Source of the DNA: Thermasporomyces sp036564245
GTDB taxonomy: Bacteria > Actinomycetota > Actinomycetes > Propionibacteriales > Actinopolymorphaceae
Reading direction: 5' to 3'
Assembly: GCA_036564245.1 (NCBI GenBank)
Contig: DATCKU010000073.1
Coordinates: 186,001-250,000 of the forward strand
Length of the DNA: 64,000 bases
The first letter of the stretch is position 1. Each line of letters begins with the position of its first letter. The position numbers and the translations under genes were made by a program. The notes under the pieces are model-generated. The model made no database searches. It was given only the letters and a program-made list of their open reading frames with translations, and had not been told where the DNA came from. This document shows, piece after piece, positions 41,118 through 49,833 of this stretch.

Positions 41118-42995
41118 TCACAGGTCGTCCTGATCCCAGTCGGGTGCGAGATCGCGAGCGATCTTGATGTCGTCGTTGCTCGTGCCCGCCGGCACCATCG
41201 GCCACACCATGGCGTCCCGATGCACGATGAAGTCGACGATCACCGGCACGTCGTTCACGCTCATCGCCTTGTGCAGCACGTCGTCGACGTCCTCGGGCCG
41301 CTCACACCGCAGGCCCACGCACCCGTACGCCTCGGCAAGACGAACGAAGTCGGGGATCCGCGCGGTCTGGGTCTCCCGCACGTGCGTCGCGCCGGATCCG
41401 GCACGGTGCAGGTCGGTGTTGGAGTAGCGCTCGTTGTAGAAGAGCGTCTGCCACTGCCGCACCATGCCGAGACTCGAGTTGTTGATCACGGCGACCTTGA
41501 TCGGGATGCCCTCCAACGCACACGTGGCGAGCTCCTGGTTGGTCATCTGGAAGCAACCGTCACCGTCGATCGCCCAGACCAGAGCATCCGGCCGGCCGAC
41601 CTTGGCACCCATCGCGGCGGGAACGGCGAAGCCCATCGTCCCAGCGCCTCCGGAGTTGAGGAAGGTGCCGGGGTTCTCGTACGAGATGAACTGCGCGGCC
41701 CACATCTGGTGCTGACCCACGCCAGCCACGTAGAGCGCATCCGGCCCGGCGATCCTGCCCAGCTTCTCGATCACCATCTGGGGTGCGAGCGAGCCGTCGT
41801 CGGGCTGGTCGTAGCCCAGCGGGTAGCGCGTCCGCCAGTCGTCCAGGATCTTCCACCAGGCGCTGTAGTCTCCGCGCCGTCCGGCCTCGTGCTCGGCCTT
41901 GACCGCCACCACGAGATCGGCGATCACCTCACGGCAGTCGCCCACGATCGGCACGTCTGCTGTCCGGTTCTTCGAGATCTCTGCGGGGTCGATGTCGGCG
42001 TGGATCACCTTGGCGTGCGGGGCGAATGTCGAGAGCTTTCCGGTCACCCGGTCGTCGAAGCGCGCGCCCAGGCTGATCAGGAGGTCGGCTTTCTGCAGTG
42101 CACAGACCGCCGCCACCGTGCCGTGCATCCCGGGCATTCCGAGGTGGAGCCTGTGGCTGTCCGGGAAGGCACCTCGCGCCATCAAGGTGGTGACCACCGG
42201 GATCCCGGTCATCTCGGCGAGGATCCGCAGCTCCTTCGCCGCCCGCGCCTTGATCACGCCACCGCCGACGTAGAGCACGGGCCGACGAGCCTGCGTGATC
42301 AGTCGGGCGGCCTCACGCACCTGCTTGGCGTGCGGGCGGGTGACCGGCCGGTAGCCGGGAAGGTCGAGCGTTGTGGGCCAGTTGTAGGTCGTCGTGGCCT
42401 GCAACGCGTCCTTCGCGATGTCCACCAGCACCGGTCCGGGCCGACCGGTCGAGGCGATGTGGAACGCCTCGGCGATGGTGCGCGGGATCTCGGCCGGATC
42501 GGTGACGAGGAAGTTGTGCTTCGTGATCGGCAACGTGATGCCGCGGATGTCGGCTTCCTGGAACGCATCGGTCCCGATCGACGTGCTCGGCACCTGACCT
42601 GTGATCGCGACGATCGGCACCGAGTCCATGTAGGCGTCGGAGATGGGTGTGACCAGATTCGTTGCGCCGGGACCGGAGGTCGCCATGCAGACGCCCACCT
42701 TGCCGGTAGCGAGCGCGTAGCCCTCGGCCGCGTGCCCTGCCCCCTGCTCGTGACGCACGAGGATGTGCCGGATCTGAGTGGAGTCGAGGAGGGGGTCGTA
42801 CGCCGGGAGCACGGCACCGCCTGGAATCCCGAATACGGTGTCGACGCCGATGGTCTCGAGTGCCTTGATCAGACACTGCGCTCCAGTGAGCTGTTCGCCT
42901 GTCCGCGGCGCGGCCGGCGCTTGTGACGCACTCGTGAGCCGGGAACCCGAGGGTGCTGAGCCGGTGCTTCGCGCCCCGGTCGTCTGCTCGGTCAT
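41118..42995 (-). CDS. ilvB: acetolactate synthase large subunit
   Basis: A ThDP- and FAD-dependent enzyme joining two pyruvates, or pyruvate and 2-ketobutyrate. The ATG at 42995 gives 625 residues. After a Ser/Thr/Ala-rich stretch of about 35 residues comes TGAQCLIKALETIGVDTVFG. The catalytic-glutamate motif is VRHEQGAGHAAEGYA and the ThDP motif is AIDGDGCFQMTNQELATCA. An attenuator with a branched-chain leader peptide precedes it, and ilvN follows. Confidence 0.97.
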   Translation of the reverse strand: MTEQTTGARSTGSAPSGSRLTSASQAPAAPRTGEQLTGAQCLIKALETIGVDTVFGIPGGAVLPAYDPLLDSTQIRHILVRHEQGAGHAAEGYALATGKVGVCMATSGPGATNLVTPISDAYMDSVPIVAITGQVPSTSIGTDAFQEADIRGITLPITKHNFLVTDPAEIPRTIAEAFHIASTGRPGPVLVDIAKDALQATTTYNWPTTLDLPGYRPVTRPHAKQVREAARLITQARRPVLYVGGGVIKARAAKELRILAEMTGIPVVTTLMARGAFPDSHRLHLGMPGMHGTVAAVCALQKADLLISLGARFDDRVTGKLSTFAPHAKVIHADIDPAEISKNRTADVPIVGDCREVIADLVVAVKAEHEAGRRGDYSAWWKILDDWRTRYPLGYDQPDDGSLAPQMVIEKLGRIAGPDALYVAGVGQHQMWAAQFISYENPGTFLNSGGAGTMGFAVPAAMGAKVGRPDALVWAIDGDGCFQMTNQELATCALEGIPIKVAVINNSSLGMVRQWQTLFYNERYSNTDLHRAGSGATHVRETQTARIPDFVRLAEAYGCVGLRCERPEDVDDVLHKAMSVNDVPVIVDFIVHRDAMVWPMVPAGTSNDDIKIARDLAPDWDQDDL

Positions 42996-43073
42996 CTGCT
43001 CGCCCTTCTCTTCTGCGCTGACGTGGTGCTGGTCGATCTTCTCTTCTCGAATGTTGGCTTGCGGCCGGTAAAC

Positions 43074-43106
43074 AAAAACCCCTCGGCCCGGCCGGGCAAC
43101 GAGGGG
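43074..43106 (-). terminator. attenuator terminator of ilvB
   Basis: CCCCTCG and CGAGGGG pair, with an inner GCCCGGCCGGGC helix, followed on the minus strand by TTTTTG. It sits about 80 bases before the ilvB start. Confidence 0.85.
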
Positions 43107-43138
43107 ATGCGCGCTGGCTGAATTCCTCGCGTGGCGAT

Positions 43139-43189
43139 TCAGCCGGCGCGCTGCCGAAGTACGAGAACCTGAAGACGCACGAGATGCAC
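43139..43189 (-). CDS. ilvB leader peptide
   Basis: A 16-residue peptide, MHLVRLQVLVLRQRAG, from a GTG start. Eight of its first eleven residues after Met are leucine or valine, or in alternation with them, as in other ilv leader peptides. It is placed 30-60 bases before the terminator hairpin. Its promoter could not be fixed. Confidence 0.78.
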   Translation of the reverse strand: MHLVRLQVLVLRQRAG

Positions 43190-43417
43190 GTTCGTCCACC
43201 AAGGTGCCTCACGTCAAGCCGCGCGCAGGGTCGTCTCGATATCCGGACGCTTCGTCCAGATTTCGTCCGTCGATCCGCAGCCTCGGAGCTCGTCGCTGCG
43301 GACCGCGGAGGACGTGTGTGGTCGTGCGCGCCAGGTGGCCGCAGCCGACCGCACGACACGAACCCCACGCTGCCCACTCTCTCGGTGCCGACTGGGCGAT
43401 CTCCCGCCATCCCGCAG

Positions 43418-43997
43418 CTAGCCGAGAGCCGGGTGGAGATCGTCGTCGGGGAACGCCGGAAGACCGTCGATGCTGATTCGGTTCTTCTGGCGGCGGTACT
43501 CCGCCTGACCATCCGGACCTTTGCGTTCCATGTACGGAATGAGGAGGTCACGCTCGCCGACATAGCTCATGAGCGGCACGCCGTAGCCGCACGAGTCCGA
43601 GATCCGGTGGACGTCCACGACGATCACGGCCACGCGCCGCGCGGCGTTCGGTGAAGTACGTGACAAGCTCGGCGAACTCCTCGTCGTACAACGAGACGAC
43701 CCGTCCGGTGCCGTGCAGCCGGAGCACCTTCGGCGGACCCTCGAAGGCACAGAACATGAGCGTGATCCGGCCGTTCTGGCGAAGGTGCGCGATGGTCTCG
43801 GCGCCGCTCGCTGTGAGGTCGAGATAGGCGACCGTGTGATCGTCGACGATGGCGAAGGTGCCACCCACGCCTTTCGGCGAGACGTTGACGTGACCGCCAG
43901 GCCCGCTCGGCGCCGTCGCGACGAAGAAGACGTGCTGGCGTTCGATGAAGTCTCGCAGGCGCTCGTCGATGCGTTCGTACAGTTTGCCCACGTACAC
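43418..43997 (-). pseudogene. pyridoxamine 5'-phosphate oxidase-family gene with frameshift
   Basis: The N-terminal part (from GTG at 43997) reads VYVGKLYERIDERLRDFIE, then VFFVATAPSGPGGHVNVSPKG and LMFCAFEGPPKVLRLHGTGR, typical of PPOX flavin-binding proteins. After FAELVTYFTERRAA the match continues in another frame with VAVIVVDVHRISDSCGYGVP and ends near 43418. The shift lies in the GC-rich run around 43630-43655. Together they form a normal protein of about 190 residues. It is either a genuine frameshift or a sequence error in the run. It starts seven bases after the ilvD stop. Confidence 0.75.
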
Positions 43998-44004
43998 CCA
44001 CTCT

Positions 44005-45693
44005 TCAGCCGCAGACCGCGCCCTGCGAGGCCGATCTCACCAGACGGGCGTACTTGCCGAGCACGCCGCGCGTGAAGGCTGGAGGCAGCGGCTCCCAGCT
44101 CTTGCGACGTCGTTCCAGCTCGTCCTCGTCCACCAGGAGATCGAGCGTGCGCGCGGCCATGTCGAGCCGGATCCGGTCGCCGTCCTGGATGAGCGCGATC
44201 GGCCCGCCGTCCACCGCTTCGGGCGCGATGTGGCCGACACAGATCCCCGTCGTACCGCCTGAGAAGCGGCCGTCGGTGAGCAGCATGACCTCCTTGCCCA
44301 GGCCCGCCCCCTTGATCGCACCCGTGATGGCGAGCATCTCACGCATGCCAGGCCCGCCCTTCGGTCCTTCGTACCGGATCACCACGACGTCGCCGGCCTG
44401 GATCGTGCCGTTCTCCAAGGCGTCCAAGGCCGCGCGCTCCCGCTCGAAGACCCTGGCCGGGCCCTCGAACACCGCCCCCTCGACGCCGGCGCTCTTCACG
44501 ACCGCGCCGTCCGGCGCGAGCGATCCGCGGAGGATGGTGAGCCCGCCGGTGCGATGGATCGGGTTGGTGACCGCGCGGATGATCACGCCATCGGGATCCG
44601 GCGGCGCGATCTCCGCGAGGTTCTCCGCCACGGTCTTGCCCGTCACCGTGATGCAGTCTCCGTGCAGCAGACCCGCGTCGAGCAGCGCCTTCATGACGAC
44701 CGGGATGCCGCCCTGACGGTCGACGTCGCTCATCACGTAGCGCCCGAACGGCTTCAGGTCGCCGAGGTGGGGCACCTTGTCGCCGATCCGGTTGAAGTCG
44801 TCGAGCGTGAGATCGACCTCGGCTTCGCGGGCGATGGCGAGCAGGTGGAGGACGGCGTTGGTGGAGCCCCCGAGCGCCATGACGACGGCGATGGCGTTCT
44901 CGAATGCCGGCTTGGTGAGGATCTGCCGCGAGGTCAAGCCCATCCGCAGCATCTCGACGACCGCTTGACCGGAGCGTCGGGCGATGCCGTCGCGGCGCCG
45001 GTCCACGGCAGGCGGAGCCGCCGAGCCCGGCAACGCCATGCCGAGCGCCTCTGCCGCGCTCGCCATCGTGTTCGCGGTGTACATGCCGCCGCAGGCGCCC
45101 TCACCCGGACAGATCGCTCGCTCGATCTCGTCGACCTCCTCGCGGGTGATCAGGCCACGAGCGCAGGCGCCGACGGCCTCGAAGGCGTCGATGATCGTGA
45201 CGTCACGGTCGCCGACCTTCCCGGGCAGGATCGAGCCCGCGTAGACGAACACACTCGCCAGGTCGAGCCGCGCCGCCGCCATCAACATGCCCGGCAGGCT
45301 CTTGTCGCAGCCCGCAAGCAGCACGGTGCCGTCGAAGCGTTCGGCTTCCACGACGGTCTCGACGGAGTCGGCGATGATCTCCCGCGAGACCAGCGAGAAG
45401 TGCATCCCGACGTGGCCCATCGAGATGCCGTCGGAGACCGAGATCGTGCCGAACTCCAAGGGGTAGCCGCCGGCCGCGTGCACGCCGTCCTTGGCTGCCT
45501 TGGCCAGCCGGTCGAGCGAGAGGTTGCAGGGCGTGATCTCGTTCCAGGACGACGCGACACCGATCTGGGGCTTCTCCCAGTCCTCGTCACTCATGCCGAC
45601 CGCGCGGAGCATGCCACGGGCGCCGGCCCGCTCCAGTCCGTGGGTCACCTCACGACTACGCGGTTTGATGTCGACAGTGCCAGTGGTCGTCAT
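44005..45693 (-). CDS. ilvD: dihydroxy-acid dehydratase
   Basis: Dehydrates dihydroxy acids to 2-keto acids in valine and isoleucine synthesis. The ATG at 45693 has GAGGAG eight bases upstream and gives 562 residues. Cluster cysteines appear in SWNEITPCNLSL, LLAGCDKSLPGM and GEGACGGMYTANTMAS. VIIRYEGPKGGPGMREML and TDGRFSGGTTG are typical. It is followed by the PPOX-like gene. Confidence 0.97.
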   Translation of the reverse strand: MTTTGTVDIKPRSREVTHGLERAGARGMLRAVGMSDEDWEKPQIGVASSWNEITPCNLSLDRLAKAAKDGVHAAGGYPLEFGTISVSDGISMGHVGMHFSLVSREIIADSVETVVEAERFDGTVLLAGCDKSLPGMLMAAARLDLASVFVYAGSILPGKVGDRDVTIIDAFEAVGACARGLITREEVDEIERAICPGEGACGGMYTANTMASAAEALGMALPGSAAPPAVDRRRDGIARRSGQAVVEMLRMGLTSRQILTKPAFENAIAVVMALGGSTNAVLHLLAIAREAEVDLTLDDFNRIGDKVPHLGDLKPFGRYVMSDVDRQGGIPVVMKALLDAGLLHGDCITVTGKTVAENLAEIAPPDPDGVIIRAVTNPIHRTGGLTILRGSLAPDGAVVKSAGVEGAVFEGPARVFERERAALDALENGTIQAGDVVVIRYEGPKGGPGMREMLAITGAIKGAGLGKEVMLLTDGRFSGGTTGICVGHIAPEAVDGGPIALIQDGDRIRLDMAARTLDLLVDEDELERRRKSWEPLPPAFTRGVLGKYARLVRSASQGAVCG

Positions 45694-45910
45694 GGTGCTG
45701 GCTCCTCGTGTTCCTTCCCGTGGGCTCACTGTACGGCGACGTCTCGATAGTCGGTCGCCACGTCCGCCATGTGAACCGGATGCCCATGGTGGCAGCAGGC
45801 CGGAGGGTCGATCACCCGATGCAGGCCGATGGCCGTGAGCCGGGCAGACATGCACCGGCCCGTCCCTCCGCTGCAGGACCTGCCATCCGCAGATTCCCTA
45901 TGCTGCTGGG

Positions 45911-47497
45911 GTGCTTCGCCGTCCGTCCTCACGCGACTCCTCGGAGGAGGCTGCCCACCTGCCCCAGGCGAACGGGATGCCGAACCCGGACCACGGCGAC
46001 CGCGCAAGGCCGGGTCGGAGCCTGCTCCCGCGCTCCGTGTCGCGGCATCAGGTCGGCGTCGCCGCCGTCACGGCGCTGGCGGGACTTGCGTACGCACTGC
46101 TCGGGCTGGTCCAGCTACGCAACAATCGCGCCACGATCTTCGACCTGGTGATCTTCGACCAGACCATCCGCAACTACGCGGAGTTCCGACCGCCGATGTC
46201 GCCCGCGCTCGGCGCGTTCCACGGCACCAGCTTGGACTACTTGCAGCTGGCCGAGCACTTCTCTCCCATCCTCGCGACCCTGACCCCGCTGTACTGGATC
46301 CACGACGGTCCGGCCAGCCTGATCCTCGCCCAGTCTGCGTTGTTCTCCTTGGCGATCCCGCCGATCTGGCGCTTCGCTCGCCGCAAGCTCGGCACGGTCC
46401 CCGCCTACCTGGTCGTGGCGTCGTACGCAACGTCCACGGCCATCGCGCAGGCTGCGGTGTTCGACTTCCACGAGGTCGCCTTCGTCCCCGTACTCACCGC
46501 CGTCATGATCGAGCGTTTCGACGCCGGCAAACCATTCATCGGCTCGCTCGCCGCCGCTGGCCTCCTTCTGGTGAAGGAAGACATGGGCCTGCTCGTTGCA
46601 GGATTCGGTTGCTTTCTCCTGGCCACCAGGCGGTTTCGCCCAGGCATCGGCTTCGTGGTCGGCGGCCTCGGCATGATCGCCCTCACCCGAGGCGTCTTCA
46701 TCCCCGCGGCCGGTGGAGATCCGGCAACCTTCTGGGCCTACAACTATCTCGGCCGAAATGTCCCGGAAGTCCTGTCCACCGCAGTCACGAACCCGGGGCT
46801 CGTCCTCCACTCACTCGTCAACCCACCGGTCAAGGTGGCGACCATGCTCGGACTCGTGGCGCCGGTCGCCTTCGCCTGCTTGCTGTCGCCGCTCGTCTTG
46901 CCGGCGGTTCCGCTGATCCTGGAGCGAATGCTGTCGGACCGCCCGTTCTGGTGGACGAACGACTTCCAGTACGACGCATTCGTGATCGTCGTCGTGATCT
47001 CGGCGGCCGTCGACGGAATCGCCCGGATCCAGCGCTGGATGGACCGGCGACACCGCGGGCACCCTCCCGCATCGGTATCGCGTTCCACACCGCTGGGCCT
47101 CGCCTGGGCCGCGTTGGTCTGCGGCATCTCGCTTGCGTTGGTTCCGCAGAACGCCCTCGGCCGGTTGCTGCAACCGGCCTTCTACCGCGCAGATTTCGAC
47201 GCCGTCGCGGCGGCAGAGGCCGCGGCGACGATCCCGTCGGGCGTGGTCGTGGAGTCGGTCAACAACATGGGACCGGCGCTCACGCGTCGGGCGACCGTTG
47301 TCCTGTGGCAACCGCAGTCCTACCGCGCCGCCTGGGTCCTCGCGAACACCGAGCGACTGGCGTACCCCTTCGCGTCGGTCGACCAACAGCGGGAGAAGGT
47401 GGCCGAGCTCGTCGACTCCGGGTACGAGATCGTCTACGAACGCGACGGCTACGTCGTGCTCCACCACCCGGACGGCACCAACGCGAAGGCGCAGTAG
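45911..47497 (+). CDS. DUF2079 polytopic membrane protein
   Basis: A 528-residue membrane protein with about nine or ten hydrophobic spans. The motif FDLVIFDQTIRNYAEF near residue 78 and HFSPILATLTPLYW near 115 are typical of DUF2079. A soluble C-terminal domain (about residues 420-528) follows. Distant similarity to GT-C glycosyltransferases has been suggested for this family; the function is unknown. A TATGCT -10-like hexamer stands just before the GTG start, so the message may be leaderless. It is convergent with the dehydrogenase gene. Confidence 0.85.
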   Translation: MLRRPSSRDSSEEAAHLPQANGMPNPDHGDRARPGRSLLPRSVSRHQVGVAAVTALAGLAYALLGLVQLRNNRATIFDLVIFDQTIRNYAEFRPPMSPALGAFHGTSLDYLQLAEHFSPILATLTPLYWIHDGPASLILAQSALFSLAIPPIWRFARRKLGTVPAYLVVASYATSTAIAQAAVFDFHEVAFVPVLTAVMIERFDAGKPFIGSLAAAGLLLVKEDMGLLVAGFGCFLLATRRFRPGIGFVVGGLGMIALTRGVFIPAAGGDPATFWAYNYLGRNVPEVLSTAVTNPGLVLHSLVNPPVKVATMLGLVAPVAFACLLSPLVLPAVPLILERMLSDRPFWWTNDFQYDAFVIVVVISAAVDGIARIQRWMDRRHRGHPPASVSRSTPLGLAWAALVCGISLALVPQNALGRLLQPAFYRADFDAVAAAEAAATIPSGVVVESVNNMGPALTRRATVVLWQPQSYRAAWVLANTERLAYPFASVDQQREKVAELVDSGYEIVYERDGYVVLHHPDGTNAKAQ

Positions 47498-47517
47498 GCG
47501 TCACTCAACCCGCGACC

Positions 47518-48462
47518 TCAGTAGTCGCCGGTCACGACGTTGGCGAGCGGCTCGCCGGCGACGTACCGGTACAGCTGCTCCCGCACGAGCCGCCGGCCGC
47601 GGGGTACGAAGGCCGAGGTGTTGCCGCCCACATGAGGGCTCAGCAACACGTTCGGCATCTGCCACAGCGGATCGTCCGGTGGCAGCGGCTCGGGGTCGGT
47701 CACGTCGAGCGCCGCCTGCAACCGACCACTGGTGAGCTCGGCCAGCAACGCGTGCGAGTCCACGACCGGCCCGCGTGCGATGTTGACCAGCAGGGCGCCG
47801 TCTTTCATCCGAGCAAGGAACTTCGCGTCCACCATGCCCCGTGTCTTTTCGGTCAGGGGCACGAGAAGCACCACGACATCGGCCGTCGGCAGAAGATCCG
47901 GAAGCTGGTCCAGACCCGCCACACCTGGCCGCGACGTACGTCCCACCAGTGTGACGTCGCATTCGAACGGCTCGAGCCGACGTGCCAGTGCCTGACCGAC
48001 CGATCCGGCCCCGACGACGAGAATCCGCTTGTCTGCAAGGGATTCTCGACGCTCGGCCGCCCAGCGTCGCTCGCTCTGTGCGCGTACGAACTCAGGGATC
48101 CCGCGCAACGAGGCGAGGATCAACGCCACACCGAGCTCGGACGTACTCGCATCGTGAACCCCGCGTGCGTTGCACAGCAGGACACCTGGCCGCACGTACG
48201 GCCGTACGTTGTCGACGCCGGCGGTCAGCGTCTGTACGACGCGCAGCGACGGCAGCTCGGCGATGAGCTCCACGGTATGCGGGGCGCCCATGTAGGGCGG
48301 CACGTAGAACTCCACGGTCTCCCGAGAGTCCGGGCACGGACCGGTTCCGTCGTAGACGTCGATCGCGAGACCGCTCGGTAGCCCGCCGTAGACTTCCGGT
48401 GGTTCCGGTAGCCAGACCTGGATCGGCTCGCTCCGCTGCGCGGTCGCCTCTGCGCCTTCCAC
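47518..48462 (-). CDS. D-isomer-specific 2-hydroxyacid dehydrogenase
   Basis: A 314-residue NAD-dependent dehydrogenase with start GTG 48462. Motifs: VQTLTAGVDNVRPYV, the Rossmann VVGAGSVGQALA, ARGPVVDSHAL and SPHVGGNTSAF, with the catalytic histidine, arginine and glutamate at the expected places. The substrate cannot be inferred. No ribosome binding site precedes the start, suggesting a leaderless message. It is divergent from the sugar dehydrogenase gene. Confidence 0.85.
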   Translation of the reverse strand: MEGAEATAQRSEPIQVWLPEPPEVYGGLPSGLAIDVYDGTGPCPDSRETVEFYVPPYMGAPHTVELIAELPSLRVVQTLTAGVDNVRPYVRPGVLLCNARGVHDASTSELGVALILASLRGIPEFVRAQSERRWAAERRESLADKRILVVGAGSVGQALARRLEPFECDVTLVGRTSRPGVAGLDQLPDLLPTADVVVLLVPLTEKTRGMVDAKFLARMKDGALLVNIARGPVVDSHALLAELTSGRLQAALDVTDPEPLPPDDPLWQMPNVLLSPHVGGNTSAFVPRGRRLVREQLYRYVAGEPLANVVTGDY

Positions 48463-48551
48463 GAAGCATGAGACTATCCACACAACGGCCTGCGACCTAG
48501 CCCCGAGACGCGGCAGTCGGCGCCCTGATCCGGCGAGAGAGGGGACCATTC

Positions 48552-49757
48552 GTGCAGACACGACACCTGACGCAGCGGACTCGGCGACCGTCCGGACGAC
48601 CGCTCTTCCGCCCCGCGATCGCCGCGTTGGCCTGCGGGCTTGTGCTGGGCCTGCCGCCTGGGTGCAGCGAACCCGACGACGCGACCGGCTCGCCCGGATC
48701 GCCCGAGACGTCACCACCGCAGACGTCGTCCGAATCGCCCACACCCAGCGCATCGGGTAGCCCGACGGAGGCCGGCACGGAGGTCGTCCCACGCGTGGCC
48801 GGCACGGTCGCGACCGACCTCACCACACCCTGGGGAATCGCGGTCCTTCCGAACGGGGATGCGCTTGTCGCCGAGCGTGACACGGGCCGGATCAAGCGCG
48901 TGTCCGCTGGTGGCAGAGTGACGACGGTGGGCACGGTGCCCGGCGTCGAGCCTCGAGGCGAGGCCGGGTTGCTCGGGCTGGCCGTCGCCCCGACGTTCGC
49001 GCAGGACCGGCTCGTCTACGCGTACTACACGGCGCGGGACGAGAACCGGATCGTCCGCATGAGGTACGACGGATCGCGGCTCGGCCCGCCGCGAACTGTC
49101 CTCGACGGCATCCCGGCCGGTTTCATCCACAACGGCGGCCGCATGGTGTTCGGGCCGGACGGATATCTCTACGTCGGCACCGGAGAGGCAGGCAACCAGC
49201 CGCTCTCCCAGGACCGCGATTCGCTCGGTGGCAAGATCCTGCGGATAACGCCGGACGGCAGACCCGCCCCCGGCAATCCGTTCGGCGACTCGCCGGTCTG
49301 GAGCTACGGCCACCGCAACGTCCAAGGACTCGCCTTCGATCCAGAGGGTCGGCTGTGGGCGAGCGAGTTCGGTCAGGACCGCTGGGATGAGGTCAACCTC
49401 ATAAGACCCGGCAAGAACTACGGCTGGCCGGAAGTCGAGGGCATCGCTCGCGAACCCGGCTTCGTCGATCCCATCGCCCAGTGGCGGACGGACGACGCGT
49501 CACCGTCGGGTCTTGCGTACGCCGACGGTGCGCTCTGGATGGCCGGACTGCGCGGGGAACGGCTGTGGCGGATCGCCATCTCGCGCGACCAGATGGTCGG
49601 CAAGCCGCAGGCCTTCTTCACCGGCGACTTCGGCCGGTTGCGCACGGTCGTGGCGGCACCAGGTGGCGGCCTGTGGCTCTCGACCAGCAACACCGACGGC
49701 CGGGGCGACCCGCGCGAGGGCGACGACCGCATCCTTCACCTGCGCCTCGCCCGCTGA
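48552..49757 (+). CDS. PQQ-type sugar (glucose/sorbosone) dehydrogenase, putative lipoprotein
   Basis: A 401-residue exported protein. It has a signal peptide with lipobox-like GLPPGC (cysteine near residue 38), then a Ser/Pro/Thr-rich linker of about 45 residues. A six-bladed beta-propeller follows with LTTPWGIAVLPNGDALVAER, RGEAGLLGLAVAP, GGRMVFGPDGYLYVGTGE, YGHRNVQGLAF and FGQDRWDEVNLI. These fit soluble PQQ-dependent aldose dehydrogenases; cofactor binding is inferred. GAGGGGACC precedes the GTG. Confidence 0.88.
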   Translation: MQTRHLTQRTRRPSGRPLFRPAIAALACGLVLGLPPGCSEPDDATGSPGSPETSPPQTSSESPTPSASGSPTEAGTEVVPRVAGTVATDLTTPWGIAVLPNGDALVAERDTGRIKRVSAGGRVTTVGTVPGVEPRGEAGLLGLAVAPTFAQDRLVYAYYTARDENRIVRMRYDGSRLGPPRTVLDGIPAGFIHNGGRMVFGPDGYLYVGTGEAGNQPLSQDRDSLGGKILRITPDGRPAPGNPFGDSPVWSYGHRNVQGLAFDPEGRLWASEFGQDRWDEVNLIRPGKNYGWPEVEGIAREPGFVDPIAQWRTDDASPSGLAYADGALWMAGLRGERLWRIAISRDQMVGKPQAFFTGDFGRLRTVVAAPGGGLWLSTSNTDGRGDPREGDDRILHLRLAR

Positions 49758-49792
49758 TCTGGACCATGTGAGGCGTCGAGGCCACGGCAAGG

Positions 49793-49826
49793 TCACGAAC
49801 GCCCTCGATACGTGGTCATTTCGTGA
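49793..49826 (-). terminator. hairpin carrying motif copy G between convergent genes
   Basis: TCACGAA (49793-49799) and TTCGTGA (49820-49826) form a 7-bp stem. Its loop contains the minus-strand core ATGACCACGTATCGAGGG. It separates the sugar dehydrogenase from gatB and probably acts in termination. Confidence 0.55.
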
Positions 49827-49833
49827 GGGGCCG

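Noticed and set aside
43212..43217. TTGACG as the -35 of the ilvB leader promoter
   Set aside because: It lies only 22 bases before the leader GTG and no -10-like hexamer follows at 16-19 bases.
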